From positions 1 through 16,770 of the forward strand of contig JBFMFE010000175.1 in the NCBI GenBank assembly GCA_040752295.1: 16,770 nt of DNA, read 5' to 3'. Origin of the DNA: JBFMFE01 sp040752295 (GTDB lineage Bacteria > UBP15 > UBA6099 > JBFMBQ01). This document shows positions 14,765 through 16,770 of this stretch, piece by piece. The notes under the pieces were generated by a model. The model had not been told where the DNA came from and made no database searches. It saw only the letters and a list, made by a program, of their open reading frames with translations. Position 1 is the first letter of the stretch; each line of letters opens with the position of its first letter. The position numbers were made by a program, and so were the translations under genes.

Positions 14765-14884
14765 GTATTATCGTTGATTTTACCCTGTTGTTTCAAAAGG
14801 ATCGCGAATTTTCATTATTTTTAGTGCAAAATATCATCAATTTCAACTTTCGCTGAAAATTCACTCGTATTCAACTCTTGATTT

Positions 14885-14985
14885 TTCCCTTAATCTTTAA
14901 TCGTCTTCCACGGAACCGTAAAGGGTATGCAGCTTTTGGAGTCCTGTTATTTCCCTTAATCCTTAATCCTGAATTCTTAATCCTG
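14885..14985. repeat. TTAATC short direct repeats
   Basis: TTCCCTTAATCTTTAATC (14885-14902) recurs as TTCCCTTAATCCTTAATC (14951-14968) with one mismatch, 66 bases apart. The second copy continues with further TTAATCCTG units to about 14985. The flanking DNA (14765-14884) is AT-rich and has no supportable gene. No terminator for the YfhO-family gene is obvious there. Confidence 0.55.
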
Positions 14986-14999
14986 ACAAAATGGGGAAT

Positions 15000-15026
15000 A
15001 AAAAAGGGGAGGTTCGTCGCCTCCCC
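15000..15026 (-). terminator. Rho-independent terminator of the prepilin gene
   Basis: On the minus strand GGGGAGG pairs with CCTCCCC around a 7-base loop and is followed directly by TTTTTTATT. It begins 22 bases after the prepilin stop codon. This is a textbook intrinsic terminator. Confidence 0.88.
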
Positions 15027-15048
15027 GGTTGTGTGGATTGCGCAATTG

Positions 15049-15582
15049 TCAGTGTACTGGAGTGCAAGCTACACCGCTTGTACATGTTGTGGCGCCGGAC
15101 TGGAAACCTTCGGGGGTTACTGACACTTCCGAAACGCATATTAAACAGTTCTCCGTTATTCCCTGTGAGTAGCCGGTGACTTCATACTGACCGGCGGCGA
15201 CGACTTTTATACCCGCGGCGGATGTCCACGCCGCGCCGCCTCCGGCTGGCGCGTCGCACGTCTGATCTATCCTTGAGTCCAGATTAGTCGCCAGTGCGCC
15301 TTTTCCTATAATCTCCTCGGCGAGACAACCGGGGAGATTGGCTGCTCCGCATTTGACGTCGGTCAGTATGTTCATCTCCGTTCTCATGACCTCGATGCCG
15401 GTTTTGATGCTCGACAGCGCGCCGACGCAGGAGTTGAACTGCGCGCGGTCGCGCGCGCGGATGAAGTTGGGGATCAGGATAGCGGCGAGGAGTCCTATGA
15501 TGGCAACGACTATCATGAGTTCAATAAGCGTGAACCCTCCCGTTTTCCGCGTCCCCCGCTTCCGGAACCTGACGGTTTTCAT
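15049..15582 (-). CDS. Type IV prepilin-like protein, cysteine-rich
   Basis: A 177-residue class III signal-peptide protein. The 16-residue basic leader ends in GG, with cleavage expected before F17. The mature protein begins FTLIELMIVVAIIGLLAAIL with the conserved E5 (E21 here), the pilus-assembly glutamate, and continues PNFIRARDRAQ as the N-terminal helix. The globular part has eight cysteines (about 52, 78, 86, 109, 146, 149, 167, 173), unusually many, suggesting several disulfides. The start ATG 15582 has GGGAGG eight bases upstream; a longer frame from 15651 would overlap the promoter and is rejected. Its own promoter and terminator suggest an abundant subunit such as a major pilin, but a type II secretion pseudopilin is possible. 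The PilC/GspF gene lies immediately upstream. Confidence 0.88.
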   Translation of the reverse strand: MKTVRFRKRGTRKTGGFTLIELMIVVAIIGLLAAILIPNFIRARDRAQFNSCVGALSSIKTGIEVMRTEMNILTDVKCGAANLPGCLAEEIIGKGALATNLDSRIDQTCDAPAGGGAAWTSAAGIKVVAAGQYEVTGYSQGITENCLICVSEVSVTPEGFQSGATTCTSGVACTPVH

Positions 15583-15627
15583 GTCATTCACCTCCCTTCC
15601 CCGCTGTTTTTCCGGGATTCCTGCCTT

Positions 15628-15656
15628 TTTATCGCATATTTCACGTTTCATGTCAA
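15628..15656 (-). promoter_or_regulatory. Sigma70-type promoter of the prepilin gene
   Basis: A perfect TTGACA (15656-15651) and GATAAA (15633-15628, four of six) are separated by 17 bases on the minus strand, between the PilC/GspF stop and the prepilin start. The predicted leader is about 39 bases. Confidence 0.65.
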
Positions 15657-15674
15657 GCCGCGCCGTAAGAATTT

Positions 15675-16770
15675 TTACAGAGCGTTTATGAGCTGCACCA
15701 TCGGCAGGAACATCGAGATGAGTATGAAGCCGACGACGATGCCGACGAAGACGATCATGATCGGCTCGATGAGCGACGTGAGGGCTTCGAGTGTGGCTTC
15801 GACCTCGACGTCGTAGAAGTCGGATATCTTTGTGAGCATTGTGTCGAGGCTGCCCGTTTCCTCGCCGACGGCGATCATCTGTGTGACCATGGGGGGGAAG
15901 ATGCCCGATTTTTCCATCGGTTCCGAAATGTTTTCGCCCTCGCGGAGGCTTTCGCGCACCTGGTCAACGGCTTTCTCGACAACGAGGTTGCCGGACGCCC
16001 TGCCCGTGACTTCCATCGCCTGCATGACGGGGACGCCGCTTCTGAGGAGTGTGCCGAGCGTGCGCGTGAACCGCGATATGGTGACCTTGCTCGTGAGCGC
16101 GCCGAAGACTGGCACCCTGAAGAGCATCCTGTGGTACTGCATCTTGCCCCTCGGCGTTCCGAGGTAGAGTTTCACGCTCACAACGACGGCGACGATGCCG
16201 GCTAAAATGAAAAGCGGGTAGCTTCTCATGAAATGGCTGAGCGAGACGAGCATCTGCGTCGTGACGGGGAGCCTGAGGTTCATGCCCGAAAATATCTGCA
16301 CGAAGGTGGGGATGACGAAATAGACGAGGAATATGACGACGCCGACGGCGAAGCACAGGATCGCGATGGGGTAGGTCACGGCGGATTTGACCTTCGCGCG
16401 GAGCGCCTGGTCTTTTTCGAGGAACTCGGCGACGCGCGCGAGTGTTTCGTCGAGCACGCCGCCGACCTCGCCGGCTCGCGTCAGGTTCGCATAAAGTTCG
16501 GAGAAGACGGTCGGATGCGTCTCGAAAGCCTCGGACAGAGACGAGCCGCCCTCGACCCTGCGGCGGACGTCCGCGATGACGTTCTTCAGCTTTTTGTCGT
16601 CTGTCTGCCTTTCGAGCACGTCGAGCGCACGGACGAGCGAAAGCCCGGCGCTGACCATCGTGGAGAACTGCCGGCTGAAGACGGTGAGGCTCTTTCCCCT
16701 GACCCTGCGGAAGGTCTCGAAGAAGTCGGAGACCTCGAATCCCTTCTTCTTTTCCTTTATGGACGTGACG
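15675..16770 (-). CDS. pilC: Type IV pilus assembly PilC / GspF inner-membrane protein (partial)
   Basis: The 5' end lies beyond the window: the frame stays open to the edge, adding 37 codons (ending SRQFSTM) ahead of the internal methionine at 16658. The visible 364 residues contain both T2SSF domains. The first has RQFSTMVSAGLSLVRALDVL and GEVGGVLDETLARVAEFLEK, followed by a membrane helix. The second repeats the pattern with RFTRTLGTLLRSGVPVMQAM and GEETGSLDTMLTKISDFYD, ending in a last helix. PilC/GspF is the polytopic platform that links the cytoplasmic assembly ATPase to pilin polymerisation. Full-length proteins are about 400 residues, so only a short N-terminus is missing. The adjacent prepilin favours a pilus role, but GspF of type II secretion cannot be excluded. 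Confidence 0.9.
   Translation of the reverse strand, partial: VTSIKEKKKGFEVSDFFETFRRVRGKSLTVFSRQFSTMVSAGLSLVRALDVLERQTDDKKLKNVIADVRRRVEGGSSLSEAFETHPTVFSELYANLTRAGEVGGVLDETLARVAEFLEKDQALRAKVKSAVTYPIAILCFAVGVVIFLVYFVIPTFVQIFSGMNLRLPVTTQMLVSLSHFMRSYPLFILAGIVAVVVSVKLYLGTPRGKMQYHRMLFRVPVFGALTSKVTISRFTRTLGTLLRSGVPVMQAMEVTGRASGNLVVEKAVDQVRESLREGENISEPMEKSGIFPPMVTQMIAVGEETGSLDTMLTKISDFYDVEVEATLEALTSLIEPIMIVFVGIVVGFILISMFLPMVQLINAL

Noticed and set aside
14885..14985. CRISPR-like array
   Set aside because: Only two full units exist, with unequal, partly tandem spacing and no cas genes.
15583..15651. Longer prepilin start at 15651
   Set aside because: It would begin inside the -35 region and add 23 residues before the normal short leader. 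The start at 15582 has a good ribosome binding site.

Overview
The window looks like a chromosomal piece of a GC-rich Gram-negative-type bacterium, probably an uncultivated lineage. It combines type IV pilus (or type II secretion) assembly genes, a YfhO-type membrane protein, aerobic-style flavoenzymes, and intergenic repeats of the 'TCGAA' and 'TTAATC' kind. I cannot assign a phylum from the sequence. Eleven protein-coding genes are well supported. The rest is one derelict insertion sequence and four intergenic stretches, some rich in repeats.

Layout. (1) 69-1097 is a zinc-dependent medium-chain dehydrogenase whose coding strand is extremely C-rich, opposite to the other plus-strand genes. 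(2) 1221-1920 is a decayed, internally deleted insertion sequence on the minus strand, with the remains of a DUF6788-like accessory ORF and of a DDE transposase. (3) 1968-6423, plus strand, holds an acyl-CoA dehydrogenase, then a tight group of a phytoene-desaturase-like flavoprotein, a XerC/D tyrosine recombinase and a class IIIb adenylate cyclase. (4) 6470-9957, minus strand, holds a membrane-embedded M28 metallopeptidase and, downstream of it across an AT-rich gap, a fusion of a SAM methyltransferase with a D-Ala-D-Ala-ligase-like ATP-grasp domain. (5) 10360-11995, plus strand, is a phosphate uptake operon (DUF47/PhoU-like regulator plus Pit transporter) behind a good sigma70-type promoter. 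(6) 11996-12385 is a repeat-rich intergenic element with nested inverted repeats. (7) 12386-14764 is a YfhO-family membrane protein. (8) 14765-15048 has short direct repeats and a strong terminator for the pilin gene. (9) 15049-16770, minus strand, holds a cysteine-rich type IV prepilin-like protein with its own promoter and terminator, and a PilC/GspF inner-membrane protein that runs off the window.

Functional links are clearest for the phosphate operon and the pilus pair. The flavoprotein-recombinase-cyclase group is translationally tight (GTGA overlap, then an 8-base gap), but its members have no obvious common pathway. I found no CRISPR array, tRNA, rRNA, prophage or recognisable defence island. 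The item most worth a second look is the methyltransferase/ATP-grasp fusion. It is not proven to be a new system.
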